64,000 nt of DNA from Burkholderia sp. MS389 (GCF_016899425.1 NZ_CP045994.1:930001-994000); one strand, 5' to 3'. Shown: positions 43,549 through 52,891, counted from the stretch's first letter. The notes: a model not told the origin generated them from the letters alone. Numbers and translations: made by a program.

Positions 43549-45168
43549 TCAAGCCTCCGCGCTGCGGCCCTTCGGCGCGAACATGCCCTGCGGGCGTTTC
43601 TGGATGAACAGCACGATCATCACGAGCACCGCGATCTTCGCGAGCACGGCGCCCCAGAACGGTTCGATCGCCTTGCTCGCGAGGCCAAGCCCGAAACCGC
43701 CGAGCACGGTGCCGGCGATCTGCCCGACGCCGCCGAGCACGACGGCCATGAACGAATCGATGATGTAGTTCTGGCCGAGATCGGGGCCCACGTTGCCGAT
43801 CTGCGACAGCGCGCAGCCGCCGAGGCCCGCGATGCCCGCGCCGAATGCGAACGCATACGCGTCGACGCGGGCGGTCTTCACGCCGACGCACGCGGCCATC
43901 CGGCGGTTCTGCGTGACCGCGCGCACGAACAGACCGAGCCGCGTCTTCGTCAGCACGGCCCACGCGACGAACACCACCGCGAGCGCGAACGCGAGGATCG
44001 CGAGCCGGTTGTACGGCAGGATCAGGTTCTGCATCACCGTCACGCCGCCGCTCATCCACGACGGGTTCACGACCTGCACGTTCTGCGCGCCGAACAGCAT
44101 GCGGGTGGCCTGGATCAGGATCAGGCTCACGCCGAAGGTCGCGAGCAGCGTTTCGAGCGGGCGACCGTACAGGTGCCGCAGCACGAGCCGCTCGAGCACG
44201 ATGCCGACGAGCGCGGCCACCGCGAACGACACCGGCACGGCGACGAGCGGATACCAGTCGAATGCGCCGGGCGCGTAGCGCTGGATCAGCGTCTGCACGA
44301 CATAGGTTGCGTACGCACCGATCATCAGGAATTCGCCGTGCGCCATGTTGATCACGCCGATCAGCCCGTACGTGATCGCGAGGCCGAGCGCGGCGAGCAG
44401 CAGCACGCTGCCGAGCGACAGGCCGGCGAACACCGTGCCGACGATCTCGCCGCGGCGCTGCAGCGCGTGCAACGTATCGAGCCCTTGTTGCGCGGCGTCG
44501 CGCACGCGCGCGTCGGGTTCGGCGAAGCTGCCGTCGGCGTTCTTCGCGACGAGCGGGCGCAGTTGTTCGATCATGTCGAGATCGCTGCGCGCGGCCACCA
44601 CCTGCGCGGCTTCGAGGCGTTTCGCCGGATCGGCATCGTGCAGCGCGGCGATCGCCCACAGTGCATCGAGACGGCGCTTCAACGCCGGATCGGTTTCCTT
44701 TGCGCGCGCGCGATCGATCATCGGCTTGAGCGCCGGGTCGGGCGACTTCAGCAGCGCGTCGATCGCGTCGCGGCGCGTGGCCACGTCGGGCGACGCGAGC
44801 GCGAGGCCCGACAGCGCGCCGGCGATCTTCGTGCGCAGCAGGTTGTTCAGCATCACCGGCTGCGCATCGCCGGCCGGCGTCGCGGCCTGCGTGAGCGCGT
44901 CGTGTGCGGTGTCGCCGGACTGGATCAGCAGGCGGCCGTCGCCGGTCGCGAGCGCATCGCCGCTCGACAGCGCGTTGAGCACCGCAACGGCGCGCGGATC
45001 GGTGTCGGCGGCGAGCCGTTCGATCGCGGCCGTCTTCGCGTCGAAGTCGTCGCCGGCGAGCGCGGCGGTGTCGGCCGCCGTCAGCGCGAACGCGGCGTGC
45101 GGCAGCAGGCCCGCGAGGGCGGCGCATGCCGCGATCGCGCGGGCGGCTCGGCGAAAGCGTGTAGGCAT
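43549..45168 (-). CDS. urtB: Urea ABC transporter permease UrtB with periplasmic N-terminal domain
   Basis: 539 residues. A Sec signal peptide (ARAIAACAALAGLLPHAAFA) is followed by a helical, Ala-rich soluble region to about residue 240, then the LivH-like permease: GTVFAGLSLGSVLLLAALGL, AHGEFLMIGAYATYVVQTL, VTQNRRMAACVGVKTARVDA and AVVLGGVGQIAGTVLGGFGL. The extended N-terminus is known for some proteobacterial UrtB proteins. ATG 45168 is chosen because the signal peptide begins there. Confidence 0.94.
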   Translation of the reverse strand: MPTRFRRAARAIAACAALAGLLPHAAFALTAADTAALAGDDFDAKTAAIERLAADTDPRAVAVLNALSSGDALATGDGRLLIQSGDTAHDALTQAATPAGDAQPVMLNNLLRTKIAGALSGLALASPDVATRRDAIDALLKSPDPALKPMIDRARAKETDPALKRRLDALWAIAALHDADPAKRLEAAQVVAARSDLDMIEQLRPLVAKNADGSFAEPDARVRDAAQQGLDTLHALQRRGEIVGTVFAGLSLGSVLLLAALGLAITYGLIGVINMAHGEFLMIGAYATYVVQTLIQRYAPGAFDWYPLVAVPVSFAVAALVGIVLERLVLRHLYGRPLETLLATFGVSLILIQATRMLFGAQNVQVVNPSWMSGGVTVMQNLILPYNRLAILAFALAVVFVAWAVLTKTRLGLFVRAVTQNRRMAACVGVKTARVDAYAFAFGAGIAGLGGCALSQIGNVGPDLGQNYIIDSFMAVVLGGVGQIAGTVLGGFGLGLASKAIEPFWGAVLAKIAVLVMIVLFIQKRPQGMFAPKGRSAEA

Positions 45169-45316
45169 CGGGAAATCCTGTCGGGCGTGGGGGAGCGGAG
45201 CGGTGCGACGCTGCGTCGGCGCGGGCGATTCGTCACGGCAAGCGCGGCCGGCGCATCGGCAGCGGGCGGGCAAGCGTGCGGCACGTCGCACACGAAGCGC
45301 GACGCGCCGCACGGCA

Positions 45317-46624
45317 TCACGCCAGCGCCGCGCGCTGCCGGCGCAGGAACGCCGGGATCGAGCTGACGACGTCCGGCTTGCCCTGGTTGCCCGCGATGAA
45401 CGGGCTCCACGGCTGCGCGCGCACGGCCGTCTTCGTTTTCCACACGACGTTGAACTGTCCGTCGCCGCGGATCTCGCCGATCATCACCGGCTTGTGCAGG
45501 TGATGGTTGCCGTCCATCGCGAGCGTGAAGCCCGACGGCGCGGCCACCGTCTGGCCGATCATCGCGACGCGCACCTTGTCGACGTCGGTGCTCTTCGCCT
45601 TCTCGACGGCCTGCTTCCACATGTGGATGCCGACGTAGGTCGCTTCCATCGGATCGTTGGTCACGCGCTTCGCGCCGCCCGGCAGGTTGTTCGCCTTCAC
45701 CCATGCGGCGAACTGGTCCTTGAACTTCGTGTTGGTCGGGTTCTTCACCGACATGAAATAGTTCCACGCGGCGAGGTGGCCGACGAGCGGCTTCGTATCG
45801 ATCCCGCGCAGCTCTTCCTCGCCGACCGAGAACGCGACGACCGGCACGTCGGTCGCCTTGATGCCCTGGTTGCCGAGTTCCTTGTAGAACGGCACGTTGG
45901 AATCGCCGTTGATCGTCGAGATCACGGTCGTCTTGCCGCCCTGCGCGAAGGTCTTGATGTTCGCGACGATGGTCTGGTAATCGCTGTGGCCGAACGGCGT
46001 GTAGACCTCCTGAATGTCGGCGTCCTTCACGCCCTTCGATTTCAGGAACGCGCGCAGGATCTTGTTGGTCGTGCGCGGATACACGTAGTCGGTGCCGAGC
46101 AGGAAGAAGCGCTTCGCGCCGCCGCCTTCCGCGCCCATCAGGTACTCGACGGCCGGAATCGCCTGCTGGTTCGGCGCGGCGCCCGTGTAGAACACGTTGC
46201 GCGACATTTCCTCGCCTTCATACTGCACCGGGTAGTAGAGCAGCCCGTTCAGCTCCTCGAACACCGGCAGCACGGACTTGCGCGACACCGACGTCCAGCA
46301 GCCGAACACGCAGGCGACCTTGTCCTGCGTGAGCAGCTGGCGCGCCTTCTCGGCGAACAGCGGCCAGTTCGACGCCGGGTCGACCACCACCGGTTCGAGC
46401 TTGCGACCCATCACGCCGCCGCTCTTGTTGATGTCGGCGATCGTCATCAGCGCGGTGTCCTTCAGCGACGTCTCCGAGATCGCCATCGTGCCCGACAGCG
46501 AATGCAGGATGCCGACCTTGATCGGGCCGGTGCCCGCATCGGCCGCGTGCGCGAACGGGCTCTTGCCCGCCAGCGCGAGCGCGCCGGCCATGGAACCGAA
46601 CTTCAACAGACTGCGACGTTTCAT
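45317..46624 (-). CDS. urtA: Urea-binding periplasmic protein UrtA
   Basis: 435 residues. N-terminal KRRSLLKFGSMAGALALAG with AHA cleavage site is a Tat-type signal (twin Arg). Mature domain: IKVGILHSLSGTMAISETSL, ASNWPLFAEKARQLL, YYPVQYEGEEMSRNVFYTGA and VAAPSGFTLAMDGNHHLHKP, as in UrtA/AmiC-like solute-binding proteins. ATG 46624 has a GGGGAT-type site; the longer frame upstream crosses the promoter. First gene of urtABCDE; 148 bases separate it from urtB. Confidence 0.96.
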   Translation of the reverse strand: MKRRSLLKFGSMAGALALAGKSPFAHAADAGTGPIKVGILHSLSGTMAISETSLKDTALMTIADINKSGGVMGRKLEPVVVDPASNWPLFAEKARQLLTQDKVACVFGCWTSVSRKSVLPVFEELNGLLYYPVQYEGEEMSRNVFYTGAAPNQQAIPAVEYLMGAEGGGAKRFFLLGTDYVYPRTTNKILRAFLKSKGVKDADIQEVYTPFGHSDYQTIVANIKTFAQGGKTTVISTINGDSNVPFYKELGNQGIKATDVPVVAFSVGEEELRGIDTKPLVGHLAAWNYFMSVKNPTNTKFKDQFAAWVKANNLPGGAKRVTNDPMEATYVGIHMWKQAVEKAKSTDVDKVRVAMIGQTVAAPSGFTLAMDGNHHLHKPVMIGEIRGDGQFNVVWKTKTAVRAQPWSPFIAGNQGKPDVVSSIPAFLRRQRAALA

Positions 46625-46684
46625 CGGGATCCCCTTGTCGTGTTGGATGCGCGTGCGCCGTGGCGGCGCCGGCCATCGTGTAAC

Positions 46685-46699
46685 GCAAGGCATGTGCCA
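46685..46699 (-). promoter_or_regulatory. Sigma-54 (RpoN) promoter candidate for urtABCDE
   Basis: Minus-strand bases TGGCACATGCCTTGC fit TGGCAC-N5-TTGC with correct GG-N10-GC spacing. It lies about 60-75 bases upstream of the urtA start, in non-coding DNA, in the right direction. Confidence 0.72.
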
Positions 46700-46819
46700 G
46701 TCGCGCGGATGCACGCCCGGCGTGCCTGCGCGGGGCACGGGCGGGCACCAGCGGGCATCGGCGCGGTGCGGATGACGCGCCGTGCAGCATGCGCGGTCCG
46801 TTGCGGTGCAGACGCACGG

Positions 46820-46832
46820 GCACAAATGGTGC
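46820..46832. promoter_or_regulatory. NtrC-like half-site pair upstream of urtA
   Basis: GCACAAATGGTGC contains facing GCAC and TGGTGC half-sites about 125 bases above the -24 element, a normal enhancer distance, but the spacer is two bases shorter than the enteric NtrC consensus. Tentative. Confidence 0.35.
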
Positions 46833-46872
46833 ACGACGGTGCGGCGGCGTCGAAACGCAGGGAAACCGGGGG

Positions 46873-46907
46873 AGGAAAAGAGAAACGGGCGCGCAGTGCG
46901 CGCCCGT
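46873..46907 (-). terminator. Intrinsic terminator of the pcm-rhodanese operon
   Basis: A perfect 10-bp stem ACGGGCGCGC/GCGCGCCCGT (46885-46907) with a 3-base loop is followed on the minus strand by TTTCTCTTTTCC. It lies 75 bases after the rhodanese stop. Confidence 0.88.
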
Positions 46908-46981
46908 TCGGCGGATCGGTGCGGCCGGCGGCGGGGTGCCGGGCGGCGCGGCGGCGCATGATGCGCCGCGGGAAGGATCGA

Positions 46982-47305
46982 TCAGTAGCGCGGCACGGAC
47001 GGATCGACGTCGCGCGACCACGCGTCGATCCCGCCTTGCAGGTTGTACAGCTTCGTGAAGCCGCGCGATTCGAGGAACATCGCGACCTGCGCGCTGCGCA
47101 TCCCGTGATGGCACACGCAGACGATTTCCGCTTCGTCGTCGAGCTCTTCGCTGCGCGCGGGAATCTGCTGCATCGGAATCGCCACGCTGCCGGCGATCTG
47201 CGCGGTCGCGATTTCCCACGGCTCGCGCACGTCGAGCACGACCGGCGCGGGGCGCGCCGTGTCGCCGAGCCATTCCGCGAGCATCGCGGGCGTCAGGATC
47301 TGCAT
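46982..47305 (-). CDS. Single-domain rhodanese-like protein
   Basis: 107 residues with PVVLDVREPWEIATAQIAGS and the active-site loop VCHHGMRSAQVAMFL, where Cys is the predicted sulfur or redox acceptor. GlpE/PspE-like size. It follows pcm by 14 bp, forming a two-gene operon. Possible sulfurtransferase; in vivo substrate unknown. Confidence 0.9.
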   Translation of the reverse strand: MQILTPAMLAEWLGDTARPAPVVLDVREPWEIATAQIAGSVAIPMQQIPARSEELDDEAEIVCVCHHGMRSAQVAMFLESRGFTKLYNLQGGIDAWSRDVDPSVPRY

Positions 47306-47319
47306 GGAGGCTCCGCCGC

Positions 47320-47976
47320 TCAGAACTTGAAGCGCGACGGCTCGATCGCGTTGACGAGGTGGTCGATGTACGTTTCGAACACGTCGGCGACGCGGTACTG
47401 CTTGTCGTCGATGCGCGTGATGATCTGCGCCTTCATCACCGGACGGCCGCCGACGAACGCCGCCAGGCGGCCGCCGACCTTCAGCTGTTCGAGCATGTCC
47501 TGCGGCACGACCGGCAGGCCGCCCGCGACGCAGATCACGTCGTACGGCGCCTTGGCCGCCCAGCCGCGCGAGCCGTCGCCGAGCACGACTTCGGCGTTGG
47601 TCACGCCGTCGTTGCGCAGGTTGTCTTCCGCGAACTTCGCGATCGCCGGATCGATCTCGACGGCCGTCACGTGCTGCGCGCGATGCGCGAACAGCGCGGC
47701 CAGGTAGCCCGAGCCCGCGCCGATCACGAGCACGTTCTCGTGCTTCTTGACTGCCAGCTCCTGCAGCACGCGCGCTTCGACGCGCGGGAACAGCATCTTG
47801 CTCGCGCCGCCCGGCAGCGGCAGTTCGAGATCGGCGAACGCGAGATCGCGGTATTGGGCCGGCACGTAGTTTTCACGCTTGACGATCGACAGCAGGCCCA
47901 GGACATCCAGATCCAGCACGTCCCACGGACGGATCTGCTGTTCGATCATGTTGAAACGCGCGTTTTCGATATTCAT
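47320..47976 (-). CDS. Protein-L-isoaspartate O-methyltransferase family protein
   Basis: 218-residue SAM-dependent methyltransferase of the PCMT family. RFNMIEQQIRPWDVLDLDVL, the SAM motif NVLVIGAGSGYLAALFAHRA, VTAVEIDPAIAKFAEDNLR and YDVICVAGGLPVVPQDMLEQ. The substrate-binding segment is LPLPGGASKMLFPRVEARVL rather than the canonical GQTISQP-type loop, so it may be a divergent Pcm homologue, not a proven isoaspartate repair enzyme. The pcm-rhodanese pairing is common in Burkholderia, where tolC often follows. Confidence 0.85.
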   Translation of the reverse strand: MNIENARFNMIEQQIRPWDVLDLDVLGLLSIVKRENYVPAQYRDLAFADLELPLPGGASKMLFPRVEARVLQELAVKKHENVLVIGAGSGYLAALFAHRAQHVTAVEIDPAIAKFAEDNLRNDGVTNAEVVLGDGSRGWAAKAPYDVICVAGGLPVVPQDMLEQLKVGGRLAAFVGGRPVMKAQIITRIDDKQYRVADVFETYIDHLVNAIEPSRFKF

Positions 47977-48080
47977 GGTGTGGTCACGCAGCCAGGTCGG
48001 CCATCAGCGGGGATAGAGAAACTTCGTGATTGTACCAAACGGCACGGCCGCGAAGCCTTCAGGCGGCCTGCAACAGACCT

Positions 48081-48338
48081 TTACCCTTTGCTCTTCTTGA
48101 TCTGCGCCTCGAACGCGAGGTCGAGCTTGCTCGCCTTGCGCGGTTTTTTGGGGCCAAATTCGTCGACGAACTTGACGAATTCGTCGAGCGGCAGCGGCTC
48201 GCAGCGCTTCTCGGCAGTGCCGCCCGAGCGGTCGACGAGATAGAACAGACCGCCCGCCATCGCGACGGCCGCGAATTGCGGGTTGCCGGAGCGGGTCTTC
48301 AGGCGTTCGACCGCGTGGGTCGCTTTGGTGGTGCGCAT
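48081..48338 (-). CDS. Small conserved hypothetical protein
   Basis: 85 residues from ATG 48338 (MRTTKATHAVERLKTRSGNP); the frame opens to 48371. Contains GGLFYLVDRSGGTAEKRCEP and LPLDEFVKFVDEFGPKKPRK and a Lys-rich end. Charged, soluble, no signal peptide. It has protein-like organisation and normal codon use, but I do not recognise a family. Confidence 0.7.
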   Translation of the reverse strand: MRTTKATHAVERLKTRSGNPQFAAVAMAGGLFYLVDRSGGTAEKRCEPLPLDEFVKFVDEFGPKKPRKASKLDLAFEAQIKKSKG

Positions 48339-48421
48339 CTTGGGGGCTGGCGAAGCGGATGTAAGCCTCACACTGTATCAAACCGGTCGCCCGCGTGCGG
48401 CCGGCGCCCGCGTGAACCGCC

Positions 48422-49813
48422 CTAAACCGTGCGCGAGTAGCGCTGCCGCGACGTCTGGCCGAGGTACGCGTCGAACGCCATCGCGATGTTGCGCACGACC
48501 ATCCGGCCGGCCGGATGGATCGTCAACCGGTCGTGCGCGATCGTCAGCAGCCCGTCGCGCTCGAACGGGCGCAGCGCGTCGAGCTCGCGCGCGAAATGAT
48601 CGGCGAAGCGGATGCCGTGCGCGGCCTCGACGTGCGAGAACGGCAGTTCGAGGTTGCACATCAGTTGCGTGATCACGTCGCGGCGCAGCCGGTCGTCCGG
48701 CGTGAGGCGGACGCCGCGCGCGATCGGCAGCCGGCCCGCGTCGAGTGCGGCGCCGTACGCGGGCAGGTCCTTCGCGTTCTGCGCGTAGACGTCGCCGACC
48801 TTGCCGATCGACGACACGCCGAAGCCGATCAGGTCGGTATCCGCGCGCGTGCTGTAGCCCTGGAAATTGCGCTGCAGCGTGCCGTTGCGCTGCGCGCGCA
48901 CGAGTTCGTCGGACGGCCGCGCGAAGTGGTCCATCCCGATGTACACGTAGCCGGCCGACGTCAGCATGTCGATCGCGAGGCCGAGCAGCGCGATGCGCGC
49001 TTCCGGCGGCGGCAGCGTCGCATCGTCGATCTGCCGCTGCATCTTGAACAGGTGCGGCATGTGCGCGTAACCGAACACCGACAGGCGATCGGGCGCGAGC
49101 TCGATGATCGTCTCCAGTGTGCGTGCGAACACGGCGACCGTCTGGTGCGGCAGCCCGTAGATCAGGTCGACGCTCACCGAATGGAAGCCTGTCGCGCGTG
49201 CGGCGGCGAGCAGGTCGGCCGTCATCGCGCGCGGCTGGATGCGGTTGATCGCCTGCTGCACGACCGGGTCGAAATCCTGCACGCCGAGGCTCAGCCGATT
49301 GAAGCCGATCGTGCGCAGATGGACGAGCGTCGCCGGCGTGACCGTGCGCGGATCGATCTCGATCGAGAACTCGGCGTCGGCGTCCGGCGCGAGCGCGAAA
49401 TGCTCGCGCGTGGCCGCCATCAGCTCGGCCGTTTCGTCGTCGGACAGGAAGGTCGGCGTGCCGCCGCCCCAGTGCAGTTGCGTGACGGGGCGCGACGGAT
49501 CGAACAGCGCGGCCTGCAGCGCCATTTCGCGCTTGAGCTGGTCGAGATACGGGCGCGCACGGCGGCGGTTGTTGGTCGCGATCTTGTTGCAGCCGCAGTA
49601 GAAGCACGCGGTGTTGCAGAACGGGATGTGGAAGTACAGCGACAGGTCGCTCGACGAGGCGCCGGGGTCGCCGGCCGCGCGGACGTAGTCGGCCGGATCG
49701 AAATCCTCGCGGAACTGCAGCGCGGTCGGGTACGACGTATAGCGCGGCCCGTTCACGCCGTATTTCGTGAGCAAATCGGGACGGAACACCGGGTCGGCAG
49801 ATCCAGAACGCAT
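48422..49813 (-). CDS. hemN: Oxygen-independent coproporphyrinogen III oxidase
   Basis: 463-residue radical-SAM enzyme of anaerobic haem synthesis. The Fe-S motif C-x3-C-x2-C is in FHIPFCNTACFYCGCNKI. Other HemN features: VNGPRYTSYPTALQFREDF, LHWGGGTPTFLSDDE, FSIEIDPRTVTPATLVHLRT and SVDLIYGLPHQTVAVFARTL. ATG 49813 begins the conserved N-terminus; the much longer frame upstream is an overlap artefact. A minus-strand TATACT sits about 40 bases upstream as a possible -10. Confidence 0.96.
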   Translation of the reverse strand: MRSGSADPVFRPDLLTKYGVNGPRYTSYPTALQFREDFDPADYVRAAGDPGASSSDLSLYFHIPFCNTACFYCGCNKIATNNRRRARPYLDQLKREMALQAALFDPSRPVTQLHWGGGTPTFLSDDETAELMAATREHFALAPDADAEFSIEIDPRTVTPATLVHLRTIGFNRLSLGVQDFDPVVQQAINRIQPRAMTADLLAAARATGFHSVSVDLIYGLPHQTVAVFARTLETIIELAPDRLSVFGYAHMPHLFKMQRQIDDATLPPPEARIALLGLAIDMLTSAGYVYIGMDHFARPSDELVRAQRNGTLQRNFQGYSTRADTDLIGFGVSSIGKVGDVYAQNAKDLPAYGAALDAGRLPIARGVRLTPDDRLRRDVITQLMCNLELPFSHVEAAHGIRFADHFARELDALRPFERDGLLTIAHDRLTIHPAGRMVVRNIAMAFDAYLGQTSRQRYSRTV

Positions 49814-49988
49814 GGCGGTCTCGCGCTTTTTTAGATGGTTTCGAGTATAGGAACACGCGGTCGGGCTGCATTGTGTAATAACGTCGCAGCCGGCGATGGC
49901 ACAATGCGGGGTGGGGCTGCCGGACGCCGCGTCCGGTTGCCGCATCGTTTTCGGTTGTTCGTTGTTCGTTATTCGTCGAGAGAGCCGA

Positions 49989-50318
49989 GTGTCCGTCGAA
50001 ATGCCTGTCCGCGCGGCGCCCGCCGACGTCCCGCCGCCGCATGCGTGCCGCGAGGGCTGCGGCGCGTGCTGCATCGCGCCGTCGATTTCCAGCCCGATTC
50101 CGGGCATGCCCGACGGCAAGCCGGCGGGCGTGCGCTGCGTGCAGCTCGGCGACGACCTGCGCTGCATGATCTTCGGCCGGCCCGAGCGCCCCGCGTGCTG
50201 TGCCGGGCTGCAGCCGTCCGCCGACATGTGCGGCGCGTCGCGCGACGACGCGCTCGCGTGGCTCACGCGCCTCGAGGCCGCGACGCGGCCGGCGCATCCA
50301 GGAGAGAAATCAGCATGA
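49989..50318 (+). CDS. YkgJ-family cysteine cluster protein
   Basis: 109 residues with eight cysteines in the pattern of zinc- or iron-chelating YkgJ/UPF0153 proteins: [54 protein letters not shown] 49989 behind GAGAGAG is preferred; ATG 50001 is an alternative. Its stop overlaps the next start (ATGA), so it is translationally coupled to the lipoprotein gene. Function unknown. Confidence 0.88.
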   Translation: MSVEMPVRAAPADVPPPHACREGCGACCIAPSISSPIPGMPDGKPAGVRCVQLGDDLRCMIFGRPERPACCAGLQPSADMCGASRDDALAWLTRLEAATRPAHPGEKSA

Positions 50319-50896
50319 CCGTCCCTCGCGCGCCTGGCCGGCGCCGTTTTCTCGCTGCCGCCATTGGCGCCGTCGGCGTGTGCGTATCGCTTGCCGCGTG
50401 CGCGTCGACGTTCCCGTTCATCCCCGATCACTACACGTTCTCGCGCGGCGACGTGCAGAAGGCCGTCGCGCGGAAGTTTCCTTACCAGAAGACGGTCGCC
50501 CAGGTCGTCGACGTGTCGCTCGCGAATCCGGCCGTCAACCTGCTGCCGGACCAGAACCGCGTCGCCGTGCAGCTCGACGCGAACTTCGTGAGCCCGTTCC
50601 TGCGCGGGCCCGTCAGCGGCAAGTTCACCGTGTCGGGCCAGCTCGCGTACGACGCGCCGAGCCGCTCGGTCGTGCTGAAGGCGCCGGCCGTCGACAGCCT
50701 CGCGCTCGACGGCGACGCGCAGATGTACGCGCAGCAGGTGGGCGCGGCCGCCGGCCTGCTCGCGACGCAGCTGCTGACCAACTATCCGATCTACACGTTC
50801 AAGCCGGAACAACTGCAATTTGCCGGAGTGAACTACGAACCCGGTACAATTACGATCCTTACAAACGGCATACGCGTGGCGATCGTCGAAAAGTGA
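50315..50896 (+). CDS. DUF1439-type lipoprotein
   Basis: 193 residues. The signal [21 protein letters not shown] ends in a lipobox (Cys29; twin Arg present). The mature part ([40 protein letters not shown] and [20 protein letters not shown]) fits the DUF1439 (YceB-like) lipid-binding fold. Coupled to the YkgJ gene with an AGGAG site; uppP follows 79 bases downstream. Likely in the envelope; role unknown. Confidence 0.85.
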   Translation: MTVPRAPGRRRFLAAAIGAVGVCVSLAACASTFPFIPDHYTFSRGDVQKAVARKFPYQKTVAQVVDVSLANPAVNLLPDQNRVAVQLDANFVSPFLRGPVSGKFTVSGQLAYDAPSRSVVLKAPAVDSLALDGDAQMYAQQVGAAAGLLATQLLTNYPIYTFKPEQLQFAGVNYEPGTITILTNGIRVAIVEK

Positions 50897-50975
50897 CGAC
50901 GGAGCGCGCACGGCCGGGTGGGCCGCGCGCGCAAGAGTGGCCTTTTCTTTCGACCATTTCGGAGTTGGGCCACGG

Positions 50976-51806
50976 ATGGACTGGATCCTGATCTGCAAGG
51001 CATTGATCCTCGGCGTCGTCGAGGGGCTGACGGAATTCCTGCCGGTGTCGAGCACCGGTCACCTGATCGTCGCGGGCAGCTTCCTGAATTTCAACGATTC
51101 GCACGCGAAGACGTTCGACGTCGTGATCCAGTTCGGCGCGATCCTCGCGGTCTGCTGGGAATACCGGCAGCGGATCGTGTCCGTCGTGTCCGGGCTGCCG
51201 AGCCGGCCCGATGCGCAGCGCTTCACGCTGAACGTCGTGATCGCGACGATTCCCGCGATCGCGCTCGGCCTCCTGTTCGAGAAGAAGATCAAGGCCGTGC
51301 TGTTCTCGCCGGTGCCCGTCGCGTTCGCGCTCGTCGTGGGCGGCGCGATCATCCTGTGGGCCGAGGCGCGGCAGCGCGAACGCGGCGAGCCGCCGCGCGT
51401 GATGTCGGTCGACGCGCTGACGCCGCTCGACGCGCTCAAGGTCGGACTCGCGCAGTGCTTCGCGCTGGTGCCCGGCATGTCGCGCTCGGGCTCGACGATC
51501 ATCGGCGGGATGCTGTTCGGTCTCGACCGACGCGTGGCCACCGAATTCTCGTTCTTCCTCGCGATTCCGATCATCTTCGGCGCGACGCTCTACGAAACCG
51601 TGAAGGACTGGCAGGCGTTTACCGTCGATTCGCTCGGCCTGTTCGCGCTCGGGCTCGTGTCGGCGTTCGTCAGCGCGTTCGTGTGCGTGCGCTGGCTGTT
51701 GCGCTACGTCGCGACGCACGATTTCACGGTGTTCGCGTGGTACCGGATCGCGTTCGGACTGTTCGTGTTGCTGGTGGGTTACAGCGGCTGGCTGAACTGG
51801 GCGTGA
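50976..51806 (+). CDS. uppP: Undecaprenyl-diphosphatase
   Basis: 276-residue BacA-type membrane phosphatase recycling undecaprenyl pyrophosphate, the carrier used by the polysaccharide systems upstream. Motifs: [58 protein letters not shown] and [21 protein letters not shown] 50976 opens the first motif; the open frame from 50937 is not needed. A bidirectional terminator follows. Confidence 0.97.
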   Translation: MDWILICKALILGVVEGLTEFLPVSSTGHLIVAGSFLNFNDSHAKTFDVVIQFGAILAVCWEYRQRIVSVVSGLPSRPDAQRFTLNVVIATIPAIALGLLFEKKIKAVLFSPVPVAFALVVGGAIILWAEARQRERGEPPRVMSVDALTPLDALKVGLAQCFALVPGMSRSGSTIIGGMLFGLDRRVATEFSFFLAIPIIFGATLYETVKDWQAFTVDSLGLFALGLVSAFVSAFVCVRWLLRYVATHDFTVFAWYRIAFGLFVLLVGYSGWLNWA

Positions 51807-51836
51807 GGCTGGCGAGCGGTCGATGCGCCGCTCGAT

Positions 51837-51880
51837 GAAAAAATCCCGACCGGCGCGAGACGCCGGTCGGGATTTTTTAT
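51837..51880. terminator. Bidirectional terminator between uppP and trmB
   Basis: A 13-bp stem (51843-51855 with 51861-51873, 5-base loop) has TTTTTT after it on plus and AAAAAA before it, giving a U tract on both strands. It serves the convergent uppP and trmB genes. Confidence 0.93.
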
Positions 51881-51899
51881 GCTGCGCAGGGTGGGACGC

Positions 51900-52685
51900 T
51901 CAGCTTGCGCGCTTGCGGAACACCAGGTCCCACACGCCGTGGCCGAGCCGCAGCCCGCGCCGTTCGAACTTCGTCACCGGGCGGTAGTCGGGGCGCGGCG
52001 CGTAATCGGCGGCCGTGTTTTCGAGCGTCGGTTCCGCGCCGAGCACTTCCAGCATCTGCTCCGCGTAGTTCTGCCAGTCGGTCGCGCAGTGAATGTACGC
52101 ACCGGGCTTCAGGCGCGACGCGAGATGCGCGACGAGCGGCGGCTGGATCAGCCGGCGCTTGTGGTGACGCGCCTTGTGCCACGGATCGGGAAAGAAGATG
52201 TGGACGCCGTCGAGGCTTTCCGGCGCGATCATGTGCTCGAGCACCTCGACCGCGTCGTGCTGGATGATGCGGATGTTCGATAGATCCTGCTCGCCGATCA
52301 GCTTCAGCAGCGCGCCGACGCCCGGCTCGTGCACCTCGACGCCGAGGAAGTCATCGCCCGGGCGGTGCGCGGCGATTTCCGCGGTCGACGCGCCCATCCC
52401 GAAACCGATCTCGAGGATGCGCGGTGCACTGCGGCCGAAGATCGCGTTCCAGTCGGGCAGTTCCGGCGCATACGGGACGACGAAGCGCGGGCCGAATTCG
52501 TCGAGCGCGCGGCGCTGGCCGGTCGACACGCGGCCGGCGCGCGTCACGAAGCTGCGGATGCGGCGGCGGTGCAGCGGGTTGACTTCGTCGGCGCCTTCCG
52601 TGGCTTCGCCGGCTTGGTCGGCTTCGTCGGGAATGGCGTCGTCGTGCGGCGGAAGGCCGGCTTCGTTCGGATCGTCGTGCATCAT
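51900..52685 (-). CDS. trmB: tRNA (guanine-N7-)-methyltransferase
   Basis: 261 residues; methylates G46 of tRNAs. SAM motif [39 protein letters not shown] and the TrmB signature [20 protein letters not shown] are present. The first 60 or so residues are an acidic, variable extension ([20 protein letters not shown]). ATG 52685 and 52682 are tandem. Lies downstream of tRNA-Gly on the same strand, separated by a terminator. Confidence 0.95.
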   Translation of the reverse strand: MMHDDPNEAGLPPHDDAIPDEADQAGEATEGADEVNPLHRRRIRSFVTRAGRVSTGQRRALDEFGPRFVVPYAPELPDWNAIFGRSAPRILEIGFGMGASTAEIAAHRPGDDFLGVEVHEPGVGALLKLIGEQDLSNIRIIQHDAVEVLEHMIAPESLDGVHIFFPDPWHKARHHKRRLIQPPLVAHLASRLKPGAYIHCATDWQNYAEQMLEVLGAEPTLENTAADYAPRPDYRPVTKFERRGLRLGHGVWDLVFRKRAS

Positions 52686-52759
52686 CGGTACAGAGAAAGG
52701 CTCGGTTCGGGCGAGGGCCCGTTGCGCAGCAATGCTGCCGGGCGATTCGGCGCATGGTA

Positions 52760-52787
52760 CAAAAAAGCCGCCTTCGACGAGGCGGCT
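52760..52787 (-). terminator. Terminator after tRNA-Gly
   Basis: AGCCGCCT (52766-52773) pairs with AGGCGGCT (52780-52787), loop 6 bases, and the minus strand continues with TTTTTTG. It ends the tRNA transcript about 30 bases after the CCA. Confidence 0.88.
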
Positions 52788-52816
52788 CATGCGCAGGCTG
52801 TCGTGCAGCCGGAAAG

Positions 52817-52891
52817 TGGAGCGGGCGATGGGAATCGAACCCACGTCATCAGCTTGGGAAGCTGAGGTAATGGCCATTATACGACGCCCGC
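52817..52891 (-). tRNA. tRNA-Gly (anticodon CCC)
   Basis: The minus strand folds as a full cloverleaf. The acceptor stem is GCGGGCG/CGCCCGC, with discriminator U and encoded CCA at 52817-52819. The anticodon stem TCAGC/GCTGA encloses loop TTCCCAA, giving anticodon CCC. The T-loop arm reads GTGGG TTCGATT CCCAT. The gene stands alone with its own terminator. Confidence 0.96.

Larger units (their letters stand above)
46625..46981. other. urtA upstream region
   Basis: About 360 non-coding bases between the rhodanese gene and urtA. It holds the terminator of the rhodanese/pcm transcript (46873-46907), a sigma-54 promoter match (46685-46699) and several GCAC/GGTGC half-sites between 46740 and 46850. 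No gene seen. Confidence 0.6.

Noticed and set aside
44345..47707. A 1120-residue plus-strand open frame across urtB, urtA and rhodanese
   Set aside because: Antisense to four well-supported genes; low-complexity Ser/Ala/Arg composition and no recognisable domain.
52817..52891. tRNA-Gly as an attachment site of an integrated island
   Set aside because: No integrase nearby and no repeat of the tRNA 3' end noticed in the window; flanking genes are housekeeping.
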